A stretch of DNA of 64,000 nt from NCBI RefSeq assembly GCF_932526225.1, contig NC_064039.1, positions 17,966,586 through 18,030,585 of the forward strand, given 5' to 3'. The notes under the pieces were generated by a model. The model ran no database searches and was not told the origin of the DNA. It saw nothing but the letters and a program-made list of their open reading frames with translations. The stretch is from Nematostella vectensis (Eukaryota; Cnidaria; Anthozoa; Actiniaria; Edwardsiidae). The position numbers and the translations under genes are program-made. Of this stretch, positions 1 through 9,830 are shown piece by piece (positions within the stretch are counted from its first letter, which is position 1; each line of letters begins with the position of its first letter).

Positions 1-116
1 GCCGGGGAATGTCAGGGTTCGAATGATACCATTTTCGGCTCATTTGGACAAGTATTAAGAATTTTGGTTTTTTGAAGTTTTTAGATTTTGGACCTTTTTA
101 GGACCTTATTTGAACA

Positions 117-225
117 CTGAAAAACTCAAACTCCTCCAATCTTAACGTGCATAGATTCATTCGAAAGCTCTGGAAAAACCATATAGGCGCTCTGCAGTTT
201 GTTTTCCTCCAAAGTCAATATTTGC
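117..225. repeat. Shared block C (type example)
   Basis: 109 bp running from CTGAAAAACTC to GTCAATATTTGC. The same block recurs at 602-710 in this unit and once per alpha and once per beta tail throughout, about 111 times in all. It is followed by either beta (CAAAATAT...) or alpha (AAAGTTTTTC...). It carries TTCGAA and the variable positions GATTCATT, AAGCTCATT, GGCTCATT, GGCTGATT, GGCTAATT and GGCCCATT used here to tell classes apart. Confidence 0.93.
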
Positions 226-601
226 CAAAATATATTTGGTAGAATGTGCAATTTAAACCATTTTTAACCCCCAAAAAGTCGTACTTGCAAAATCGTTTCT
301 GGAGATTTCTTTCTCTTATGATATAGAGATGCGCATGGACACTAAGCTCTTACATCAAAGTCATGTTTGCTGCTTATTCTTGGCTCGTGGGAATTTTTTG
401 AATATCGAAAGAAATCGTCGGCACAGAAAAATTTTTGGGAAGTTTGCAAAAAAAAGTCTAAACTTCAATCTTCGTCCTGAATCTTTCTTAGTTAGTGTCT
501 ACTAACATAGTTGGACCTTCCGCGTGACTTTGGGCAGGCTACGACTAACTTCAGAAATGCTCATATTCTACCTTGGACCACTTTTGGACCTTGTTGGACA
601 A
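226..601. repeat. Beta tail (type example)
   Basis: About 376 bp following C, ending in CTTGTTGGACAA before the next C. It includes ATGCGCAT at 329-336 and a run of eight A near 451. Three main forms exist: beta1 (CATACATGAAAG, TTCGTGGG), beta2 (CTTACATCAAAG, CTCGTGGG, CCGCGTGACTTTGGG) and a hybrid beta3 in class i that starts as beta1 and ends with CCCCGTGACTTTGAG. Confidence 0.9.
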
Positions 602-891
602 CTGAAAAACTCAAACTCATCCAATCTTAACGTGCATAAGCTCATTCGAAAGCTCTTGAAAAACCATATAGGCGCTAGGCAGTTTGTTGTCCTCCAAAGT
701 CAATATTTGCAAAGTTTTTCTAGGGAGAAGGTGCAATTTGGCCTTTTTTCCGGCCTTTTTTAACAGCTTTACTTTGAAGCTATGCTTTTGATTTTCTAAC
801 TTTATCTTTACTAAATGCTGATACTTTCGTCATGCTGACCAAGTTTGAGATCAATCGGACTTAATTCCTTGTCCCCAGGCCCTACTCAAAA

Positions 892-1059
892 TGTCTCTGA
901 AGGTAGGGAAAAAGGTTAGAGGCTTTTGTCAATTCTTGATCGATTCGAAATCTGATTGCAGGGTTAGATAGCCCTTTATGAGTACATAGATCTTACCGAG
1001 TTTGAGAATTTTAGCTCAAGTATATAGACCCGAAAAGTTGTCCCCTACCTTCCGGGACA
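892..1059. repeat. 17-bp inverted repeat, 134-bp spacer (type example)
   Basis: Left arm 892-908 (TGTCTCTGAAGGTAGGG), right arm 1043-1059 (CCCTACCTTCCGGGACA). The arms match at 15 of 17 positions here and at 16 of 17 in the b, h and j classes (for example 6107-6123 with 6258-6274). The spacing is constant apart from small indels. Confidence 0.75.
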
Positions 1060-1081
1060 CAGTTTTTTTGGAAAAAATTTC

Positions 1082-1093
1082 TGCGCATGCGCA
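1082..1093. promoter_or_regulatory. NRF-1-like palindrome (type example)
   Basis: TGCGCATGCGCA is a perfect 12-bp palindrome and equals the consensus site of the transcription factor NRF-1. It recurs about 42 bp before each unit mark. I read it intact in 54 of 70 units. Presence is seen; any binding is inferred. Confidence 0.55.
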
Positions 1094-1123
1094 CTTATGA
1101 AAAAAACGAATAGCGCAACACAC

Positions 1124-1745
1124 GCCGGGGAATGTCAGGGTTCGAATGATACCATTTTCGGCTCATTTGGACAAGTATTAAGAAGTTTTGTTTTTGGAAG
1201 TTTTTAGATTTTGGACCTTGTTTGAGCACTGAAAAACTCAAACTCATCCAATCTTAACGTGCATAGGCTCATTCGAAAGCTCTTGAAAAACCATATAGGC
1301 GCTAGGCAGTTTGTTGTCCTCCAAAGTCAATATTTGCAAAGTTTTTCTAGGGAGAAGGTGCAATTTGGCCATTTTTCCGGCCTTTTTTTAACAGCTTTAA
1401 TTTGAAGCTATGCTTTTGATTTTGTAACCTTTACTAATTGCTGATACTTTCTTCATGCTGACCAAGTTTGAGATCAATCGGACTTAATGCCTAGTCCCCA
1501 GGCCCTACTCAAAATGTCCCGGAAGGTAGGGAAAAAGATAAGCGGCTTTTGTCAATTCTTGATCGATTCGAAATCTGATTGCAGGGTTAGATAGCCCTTT
1601 ATGAGTACATAGATCTTACCGAGTTTGAGAATTTTAGCTCAAGTATATAGACCCGAAAAGTTGTCCCCTACCCTCCGGGACAAAGTTTCTTGGAAATAAT
1701 TTCTGCGCATGCGTACTTATGAAAAAACCGAATAGCGCAACACAC
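1124..1745. repeat. Unit, class b
   Basis: No beta module. Marked by GGCCATTTTTCCGG, TTTAATTTGAAG, TAATTGCTG, AATGCCTAG and GTTTCTTGGAAATAATT. The 12-bp palindrome is altered to TGCGCATGCGTA. Confidence 0.9.
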
Positions 1746-2367
1746 GCCGGGGAATGTCAGGGTTCCAATGATACCATTTTCGGCTCATTTGGACAAGTAT
1801 TAAGAATTTTGGTTTTTTGAAGTTTTTAGATTTTGGACCTTGTTTGAACACTGAAAAACTCAAACTCATCCAATCTTAACGTGCATAGGCTGATTCGAAA
1901 GCTCTTGAAAAACCATATAGGCGCTAGGCAGTTTGTTGTCCTCCAAAGTCAATATTTGCAAAGTTTTTCTAGGGAGAATGTGCAATTTGGTCTTTTTTTC
2001 CGGCCTTTTTAACAGCTTTACTTTGAAGCTATGCTTTTGATTTTCTAACCTTTACTAAGTGCTGATACTTTCTTCATGCCGACCAAGTTTGAGATCAATC
2101 GGACTTAATTCCTAGTCCCCAGGCCCTACTCAAATTGTCCCGGAAGGTAGGGAAAAAGATTAGCGGCTTTTGTCAATTCTTGATCGATTCGATATCTGAT
2201 TGCAGGGTTAGATAGCCCTTTATGAGTACAAAGATATTGCCGAGTTTGAGAATTTTAGCTCAAGTATATAGACCCGAAAAGTTGTCCCCTACCCTCCGGG
2301 ACACAGTTTTTTTGGAAAAAATTTCTGCGCATGCGCACTTATGAAAAATCCGATTAGCGCAACACAC
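1746..2367. repeat. Hybrid unit c/h
   Basis: The head is the one that normally follows b (GGTTCCAATG, AATTTTGGTTTTTTGAAG). From about 1837 the unit is class h (no 11-bp head duplication, GGCTGATTCG, TGCCGACC, CAAATTGTCC, TTCGATATC). The switch lies between about 1821 and 1837. Confidence 0.8.
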
Positions 2368-3975
2368 GCCGGGGAATGTCAGGGTTCGAATGATACCATT
2401 TTCGGCTCATTTGGACAAGTATTAAGAATTTTGGTTTTTTGAAGTTTTTAGATTTTGGGCCTTTTTTGGACCTTGTTTGAACACTGAAAAACTCAAACTC
2501 CTCCAATCTTAACGTGCATAGATTCATTCGAAAGCCCTGGAAAAACCATATAGGCGCTCTGCAGTTTGTTTTCCACCAAAGTCAATATTTGCCAAAATAT
2601 TTTTGGTAGAATTTGCAATTTGGACCATTTTCAACCCCCAAAAAGTCGTACTTGCAAAATCGTTTCTGGAGATTTCTTTCGCTTATGATATAGAGATGCG
2701 CATGGACATTAAGCTCATACATGAAAGTATTGTTTGCTGCTTATTTCTGGTTCGTGGGAATTTTTTGAAAATCGAAAGAAATCGTCGGCACAGAAAAATT
2801 TTTGGGAAGTTTGCAAAAAAAAGTCTAAACTTCAATCTTCGTCCTGAATCTTTCTTAGTTAGTGTCTACTAGCATAGTTGGACCTTCCCCGTGACTTTGG
2901 GCAGGCTACGACTAACTTCAGAAATGCTCATATTCTACCTTGGACCACTTTTGGACCTTGTTTGAGCACTGAAAAACTCAAACTCATCCAATCTTAACGT
3001 GCATAGGCTAATTCGAAAGCTCTTGAAAAACCATATAGGCGCTAGGCAGTTTGTTTTCCTCCAAAGTCAATATTTGCCAAAATATATTTGGTAGAATGTG
3101 CAATTTGAACCATTTTTAACCCCCAAAAAGTCGTACTTGCAAAATCGTTTCTGGAGATTTCTTTCTCTTATGATATAGAGATGCGCATGGACACTAAGCT
3201 CTTACATCAAAGTCATGTTTGCTGCTTATTCTTGGCTCGTGGGAATTTTTTGAATATCGAAAGAAATCGTCGGCACAGAAAAATTTTTGGGAAGTTTGCA
3301 AAAAAAAGTCTAAACTTCAATCTTCGTCCTGAATCTTTCTTAGTTAGTGTCTACTAGCATAGTTGGACCTTCCGCGTGACTTTGGGCAGGCTACGACTAA
3401 CTTCAGAAATGCTCATATTCTACCTTGGACCACTTTTGGACCTTGTTGGACAACTGAAAAACTCAAACTCATCCAATCTTAACGTGCATAAGCTCATTCG
3501 AAAGCTCTTGAAAAACCATATAGGCGCTAGGCAGTTTGTTGTCCTCCAAAGTCAATATTTGCAAAGTTTTTCTAGGGAGAAGGTGCAATTTGGCCTTTTT
3601 TCCGGCCTTTTTTAACAGCTTTACTTTGAAGCTATGCTTTTGATTTTCTAACTTTATCTTTACTAAATGCTGATACTTTCGTCATGCTGACCAAGTTTGA
3701 GATCAATCGGACTTAATTCCTAGTCCCCAGGCCCTACTCAAAATGTCTCTGAAGGTAGGGAAAAAGATTAGCGGCTTTTGTCAATTCTTGATCGATTCGA
3801 AATCTGATTGCAGGGTTAGATAGCCCTTTATGAGTACATAGATCTTACCGAGTTTGAGAATTTTAGCTCAAGTATATAGACCCGAAAAGTTGTCCCCTAC
3901 CTTCCGGGACACAGTTTTTTTGGAAAAAATTTCTGCGCATGCGCACTTATGAAAAAACCGAATAGCGCAACACAC
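2368..3975. repeat. Unit, class g (two beta)
   Basis: Beta1 at 2484-2968 and beta2 at 2969-3453, then the 522-bp tail. Carries CATTAAGCTCATAC, the form typical of later g copies. The second C has GGCTAATTCG. Confidence 0.9.
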
Positions 3976-4597
3976 GCCGGGGAATGTCAGGGTTCGAATG
4001 ATACCATTTTCGGCTCATTTGGACAAGTATTAAGAAGTTTTGTTTTTGGAAGTTTTTAGATTTTGGACCTTGTTTGAACACTGAAAAACTCAAACTCATC
4101 CAATCTTAACGTGCATAGGCTGATTCAAAAGCTCTTGAAAAACCATATAGGCGCTAGGCAGTTTGTTGTCCTCCAAAGTCAATATTTGCAAAGTTTTTCT
4201 AGGGAGAATGTGCAATTTGGCCTTTTTTTCCGGCCTTTTTAACAGCTTTACTTTGAAGCTATGCTTTTGATTTTCTAACCTTTACTAAGTGCTGATACTT
4301 TCTTCATGCCGACCAAGTTTGAGATCAATCGGACTTAATTCCTAGTCCCCAGGCCCTACTCAAAATGTCCCGGAAGGTAGGGAAAAAGATTAGCGGCTTT
4401 TGTCAATTCTTGATCGATTCGATATCTGATTGCAGGGTTAGATAGCCCTTTATGAGTACAAAGATATTGCCGAGTTTGAGAATTTTAGCTCAAGTATATA
4501 GACCCGAAAAGTTGTCCCCTACCCTCCGGGACACAGTTTTTTTGGAAAAAATTTCTGCGCATGCGCACTTATGAAAAATCTGATTAGCGCAACACAC
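3976..4597. repeat. Unit, class h* (last h)
   Basis: No beta. Has GATTCAAAAGCTC and CAAAATGTCC, the variants seen only in the h unit that directly precedes i. Ends with GAAAAATCTGATTAGCG. Confidence 0.9.
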
Positions 4598-5716
4598 GCC
4601 GGGGAATGTCAGGGTTCGAATGATACCATTTTCGGCTCATTTGGACAAGTATTAAGAATTTTGGTTTTTTGAAGTTTTTAGATTTTGGGCCTTTTTTGGA
4701 CCTTGTTTGAACACTGAAAAACTCAAACTCCTCCAATCTTAACGTGCATAGATTCATTCGAAAGCCCTGGAAAAACCATATAGGCGCTCTGCAGTTTGTT
4801 TTCCACCAAAGTCAATATTTGCCAAAATATTTTTGGTAGAATTTGCAATTTGGACCATTTTCAACCCCCAAAAAGTCGTACTTGCAAAATCGTTTCTGGA
4901 GATTTCTTTCGCTTATGATATAGAGATGCGCATGGAGACTAAGCTCTTACATCAAAGTCATGTTTGCTGCTTATTCTTGGCTCGTGGGAATTTTTCTAAT
5001 ATCGAAAGAAATCGTCGGCACAGAAAAATTTTTGAGCAGTTTGCAAAAAAAAAGTCTAAACTTCAATCTTCGTCCTGAATCTTTCTTAGTTAGTGTCTAC
5101 TAGCATAGTTGGACCTTCCCCGTGACTTTGAGCAGGCTACGACTAACTTCAGAAATGCTCATATTCTACCTTGGACCACTTTTGGACCTTGTTTGACAAC
5201 TGAAAAACTCAAACTCATCCAATCTTGACGTGCATAAGCTCATTCGAAAGCTCTTGAAAAACCATATGGGCGCTAGGCAGTTTGTTGTCCTCCAAAGTCA
5301 ATATTTGCAAAGTTTTTCTAGGGAGAAGGTGCAATTTGGCCTTTTTTCCGGCCTTTTTTAACAGCTTTACTTTGAAGCTATGCTTTTGATTTTCTAACCT
5401 TTACTAAGTGCTGATACTTTCTTCATGCTGACTAAGTTTGAGATCAATCGGACTTAATTCCTAGTCCCCAGGCCCTACTCAAAATGTCTCTGAAGGTAGG
5501 GGAAAAGATTACCGGCTTTTGTCAAATCTTGATCGATTCGAAATCTGATTGCAGGGCTAGATAGCCCTTTATGAGTACATAGATCTTACCGAGTTTGAGA
5601 ATTTTAGCTCAAGTATATAGACCCGAAAAGTTGTCCCCTACCTTCCGGGACACAGTTTTTTGGGAAAAAATTTCTGCGCATGCGCACTTATAAAAAAACC
5701 GAATAGCGCAACACAC
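4598..5716. repeat. Unit, class i
   Basis: One beta3 module at 4714-5199 (486 bp). Beta starts as beta1 (TTTGCAATTTGGACC, TTTCGCTTATG) and continues as beta2 (CTTACATCAAAG), with TTTTTCTAATATCG and TTTGAGCAGTTTGC private to i. Tail has TTACCGGC, TCAAATCTTG and the perfect dyad AGGGCTAGATAGCCCT. Confidence 0.9.
5553..5568. repeat. 16-bp dyad AGGGCTAGATAGCCCT (type example)
   Basis: Two 7-bp arms around GA. Perfect in the i lineage; other classes have AGGGTTAGATAGCCCT with one mismatch (for example 960-975). Confidence 0.8.
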
Positions 5717-6338
5717 GCCGGGGAATGTCGGGGTTCGAATGATACCATTTTCGGCTCATTTGGACAAGTATTAAGAAGTTTGGTTTTTTGAAGTTTTTAG
5801 ATTTTGGACCTTGTTTGAACACTGAAAAACTCAAACTCATCCAATCTTAACGTGCAAAGGCCCATTCGAAAGCTCTTGAAAAACCATATAGGCGCTAGGC
5901 AGTTTGTTGTCCTCCAAAGTCAATATTTGCAAAGTTTTTCTAGAGAGAAGGTGCAATTTGGCCTTTTTTCCGGCCTTTTTTAACAGCTTTACTTTGAAGC
6001 TATGCTTTTGATTTTCTAACCTTTACTAAGTGCTGATACTGTCTTCATGCTGTCCAAGTTTGAGATCAATCGGACTTAATTCCTAGTCCCCAGGCCCTAC
6101 TCAAAATGTCCCGGAAGGTAGGGAAAAAGATTAGCGGCTTTTGTCAATTCTTGATCGATTCGAAATCTGATTGCAGGGTTAGATAGCCCTTTATGAGTAC
6201 AAAGATATTGCCGAGTTTGAGAATTTTAGCTCAAGTATATAGACCCGAAAAGTTGTCCCCTACCCTCCGGGACACAGTTTTTTTAGAAAAAATTTCTGCG
6301 CATGCGCACTTATGAAAAAACCGAATAGCGCAACACAC
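5717..6338. repeat. Unit, class j
   Basis: No beta. Marked by TGTCGGGGTTC at the start, GTGCAAAGGCCCATTCG, TTTTTCTAGAGAG, GATACTGTCTTC and TGCTGTCC. Confidence 0.9.
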
Positions 6339-7461
6339 GCCGGGGAATGTCAGGGTTCGAATGATACCATTTTCGGCTCATTTGGACAAGTATTAAGAAT
6401 TTTGGTTTTTTGAAGTTTTTAGATTTTGGACCTTTTTAGGACCTTATTTGAACACTGAAAAACTCAAACTCCTCCAATCTTAACGTGCATAGATTCATTC
6501 GAAAGCTCTGGAAAAACCATATAGGCGCTCTGCAGTTTGTTTTCCTCCAAAGTCAATATTTGCCAAAATATATTTGGTAGAATGTGCAATTTAAACCATT
6601 TTTAACCCCCAAAAAGTCGTACTTGCAAAATCGTTTCTGGAGATTTCTTTCTCTTATGATATAGAGATGCGCATGGACACTAAGCTCTTACATCAAAGTC
6701 ATGTTTGCTGCTTATTCTTGGCTCGTGGGAATTTTTTGAATATCGAAAGAAATCGTCGGCACAGAAAAATTTTTGGGAAGTTTGCAAAAAAAAGTCTAAA
6801 CTTCAATCTTCGTCCTGAATCTTTCTTAGTTAGTGTCTACTAGCATAGTTGGACCTTCCGCGTGACTTTGGGCAGGCTACGACTAACTTCAGAAATGCTC
6901 ATATTCTACTTTGGACCACTTTTGGACCTTGTTGGACAACTGAAAAACTCAAACTCATCCAATCTTAACGTGCATAAGCTCATTCGAAAGCTCTTGAAAA
7001 ACCATATAGGCGCTAGGCAGTTTGTTGTCCTCCAAAGTCAATATTTGCAAAGTTTTTCTAGGGAGAAGGTGCAATTTGGCCTTTTTTCCGGCCTTTTTTA
7101 ACAGCTTTACTTTGAAGCTATGCTTTTGATTTTCTAACTTTATCTTTACTAAATGCTGATACTTTCGTCATGCTGACCAAGTTTGAGATCAATCGGACTT
7201 AATTCCTTGTCCCCAGGCCCTACTCAAAATGTCTCTGAAGGTAGGGAAAAAGGTTAGAGGCTTTTGTCAATTCTTGATCGATTCGAAATCTGATTGCAGG
7301 GTTAGATAGCCCTTTATGAGTACATAGATCTTACCGAGTTTGAGAATTTTAGCTCAAGTATATAGACCCGAAAAGTTGTCCCCTACCTTCCGGGACACAG
7401 TTTTTTTGGAAAAAATTTCTGCGCATGCGCACTTATGAAAAAAACGAATAGCGCAACACAC
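6339..7461. repeat. Unit, class a
   Basis: Beta2 at 6455-6939. Near-identical to the unit at 1; a C-to-T change gives TATTCTACTTTGG. Confidence 0.9.
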
Positions 7462-8083
7462 GCCGGGGAATGTCAGGGTTCGAATGATACCATTTTCGGC
7501 TCATTTGGACAAGTATTAAGAAGTTTTGTTTTTGGAAGTTTTTAGATTTTGGACCTTGTTTGAGCACTGAAAAACTCAAACTCATCCAATCTTAACGTGC
7601 ATAGGCTCATTCGAAAGCTCTTGAAAAACCATATAGGCGCTAGGCAGTTTGTTGTCCTCCAAAGTCAATATTTGCAAAGTTTTTCTAGGGAGAAGGTGCA
7701 ATTTGGCCATTTTTCCGGCCTTTTTTTAACAGCTTTAATTTAAAGCTATGCTTTTGATTTTGTAACCTTTACTAATTGCTGATACTTTCTTCATGCTGAC
7801 CAAGTTTGAGATCAATCGGACTTAATGCCTAGTCCCCAGGCCCTACTCAAAATGTCCCGGAAGGTAGGGAAAAAGATAAGCGGCTTTTGTCAATTCTTGA
7901 TCGATTCGAAATCTGATTGCAGGGTTAGATAGCCCTTTATGAGTACATAGATCTTACCGAGTTTGAGAATTTTAGCTCAAGTATATAGACCCGAAAAGTT
8001 GTCCCCTACCATCCGGGACAAAGTTTCTTGGAAATAATTTCTGCGCATGCGTACTTATGAAAAAACCGAATAGCGCAACACAC
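7462..8083. repeat. Unit, class b
   Basis: No beta. Same class marks as 1124; TTTAATTTAAAG and CTACCATCCGGG are private changes. Palindrome form TGCGCATGCGTA. Confidence 0.9.
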
Positions 8084-9199
8084 GCCGGGGAATGTCAGGG
8101 TTCCAATGATACCATTTTCGGCTCATTTGGACAAGTATTAAGAATTTTGGTTTTTTGAAGTTTTTAGATTTTGGGCCTTTTTTGGACCTTGTTTGAACAC
8201 TGAAAAACTCAAACTCCTCCAATCTCAACGTGCATAGATTCATTCGAAAGCCCTGGAAAAACCATATAGGCGCTCTGCAGTTTGTTTTCCACCAAAGTCA
8301 ATATTTGCCAAAATATTTTTGGTAGAATTTGCAATTTGGACCATTTTCAACCCCCAAAAAGTCGTACTTGCAAAATCGTTTCTGGAGATTTCTTTCGCTT
8401 ATGATATAGAGATGCGCATGGACACTAAGCTCATACATGAAAGTATTGTTTGCTGCTTATTTCTGGTTCGTGGGAATTTTTTGAAAATCGAAAGAAATCG
8501 TCGGCACAGAAAAATTTTTGGGAAGTTTGCAAAAAAAAGTCTAAACTTCAATCTTCGTCCTGAATCTTTCTTAGTTAGTGTCTACTAGCATAGTTGGACC
8601 TTCCCCGTGACTTTGGGCAGGCTACGACTAACTTCAGAAATGCTCATATTCTACCTTGGAACACTTTTGGACCTTGTTTGAGCACTGAAAAACTCAAACT
8701 CATCCAATCTTAACGTGCATAGGCTCATTCGAAAGCTCTTGAAAAACCATATAGGCGCTAGGCAGTTTGTTGTCCTCCAAAGTCAATATTTGCAAAGTTT
8801 TTCTAGGGAGAAGGTGCAATTTGGCCATTTTTCCGGCCTTTTTTAACAGCTTTAATTTGAAGCTAAGCTTTTGATTTTGTAACCTTTACTAATTGCTGAT
8901 ACTTTCTTCATGATGACCAATTTTGAGATCAATCGGACTTAATGCCTAGTCCCCAGGCCCTACTCAAAATGTCCTGGAAGGTAGGAAAAAAGATAAGCGG
9001 CTTTTGTCAATTCTTGATCGATTCGAAATCTGATTGCAGGGTTAATAGCCCTTTATGAGTACATAGATCTTACCGAGTTTGAGAATTTTAGCTCAAGTAT
9101 ATAGACCCGAAAAGTTGTCCCCTACCCTCCGGGACACAGTTTCTTGGAAATAATTTCTGCGCATGCGTACTTATGAAAAAACCGAATAGCGCAACACAC
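8084..9199. repeat. Unit, class c
   Basis: Beta1 at 8200-8684 with CACTAAGCTCATAC and the class mark CTTGGAACACTTTTGG, then a b-like alpha with GAAGCTAAGC, GTCCTGGAAGG and AGGAAAAAAG. One base is lost in GGGTTAATAGCCC near 9044, which breaks the dyad. Confidence 0.9.
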
Positions 9200-9830
9200 G
9201 CCGGGGAATGTCAGGGTTCCAATGATACCATTTTCGGCTAATTTGGACAAGTATTAAGAATTTTGGTTTTTTGAAGTTTTTAGATTTTGGACCTTTTTTG
9301 GACCTTGTTTGAGCACTGAAAAACTCAATATCATCCAATCTTAACGTGCATAGGCTCATTCGAAAGCTCCTAAAAAACCATATAGGCGCTAGGCAGTTTG
9401 TTGTCCTCCAAAGTCAGTATTTGCAAAGTTTTTCTAGGGAGAAGGTGCAATTTGGCCTTATTTCCGGCCTTTTTTAACAGCTTTACTTTGAAGCTATGCT
9501 TTTGATTTTCTAACCTTTACTAACTGCTGATACTTTCTTCATGCTGACCAAGTTTGAGATCAATCGGACTTAATTCCTAGTCCCCAGGCCCTACTCAAAA
9601 TGTCCCGGAAGGAAGGGAAAAAGATTACCGGCGTTTGTCAATTCTTGATCGATTCGAAATCTGATTGCAGGGTTAGATAGCCCTTTATTAGTATATATAT
9701 CTTACCTAGTTTGAGAATTTTAGCTCAAGTATATAGACCCGAAAAGTTGTCCCCTACCCTCCGTGACACAGTTTTTTTTTTAAATTTCTGCGCTTGCGCA
9801 CTTATGAAAAAACCGAATGGCGCAACACAC
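9200..9830. repeat. Unit, class d
   Basis: No beta, yet has the 116-bp head. Marks: CGGCTAATTTGG, CTCAATATCATCC, AAGTCAGTATTTGC, GGAAGGAAGGG, TTATTAGTATATATATC and CCGTGACACAG. The palindrome is altered to TGCGCTTGCGCA. Confidence 0.9.

Larger units (their letters stand above)
1..1123. repeat. Unit, class a
   Basis: Beta2 module at 117-601. Class a is marked by GGACCTTTTTAGGACC and CTTATTTG in the head, TTTAAACC in beta, and the long tail TAACTTTATCTTTACT. It has the 116-bp head, so length is 116+485+522. Confidence 0.9.
711..1228. repeat. Alpha tail plus next head (type example)
   Basis: About 518 bp from the second C block to the C of the next unit. In order it holds GGCCTTTTTTCCGGCC, the 5-bp-longer form TAACTTTATCTTTACT, one arm of a 17-bp inverted repeat, the AGGGTTAGATAGCCCT dyad, the second arm, the palindrome TGCGCATGCGCA and the unit mark GCCGGGG. 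The short form (TAACCTTTACT) gives the 517-bp tail. Confidence 0.9.
2368..4597. repeat. g-h sub-repeat, one copy
   Basis: 1608+622 = 2230 bp. Single g-h* pair of HOR copy 1. Confidence 0.88.
1..6338. repeat. HOR copy 1 (short: a b c/h g h* i j)
   Basis: Seven units. Compared with copy 2, it lacks most of c, all of d, e and f, and two of the three g-h pairs. The loss is explained by the hybrid unit at 1746, whose head follows b (GGTTCCAATG) and whose body is h. The window begins exactly at the first base of an a unit, so nothing is known of what precedes it. Confidence 0.85.

Noticed and set aside
1111-1160. tRNA gene at the unit mark
   Set aside because: The TTCGAAT loop lacks a pairing five-base T stem, no acceptor or anticodon arm can be drawn, and A-B spacing is too short.
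2603-2872. 89-codon open frame of beta1, repeated in all g and c units
   Set aside because: Starts with TTG, has no recognisable domain, is broken by a one-T insertion at about 21668 and by stops in class i, and is conserved no better than flanking repeat DNA.
8055-8243. Minus-strand 62-63-codon frames across head and C
   Set aside because: Have ATG but span the unit mark and the palindrome, differ by class only as the repeat does, and show no domain or signal.
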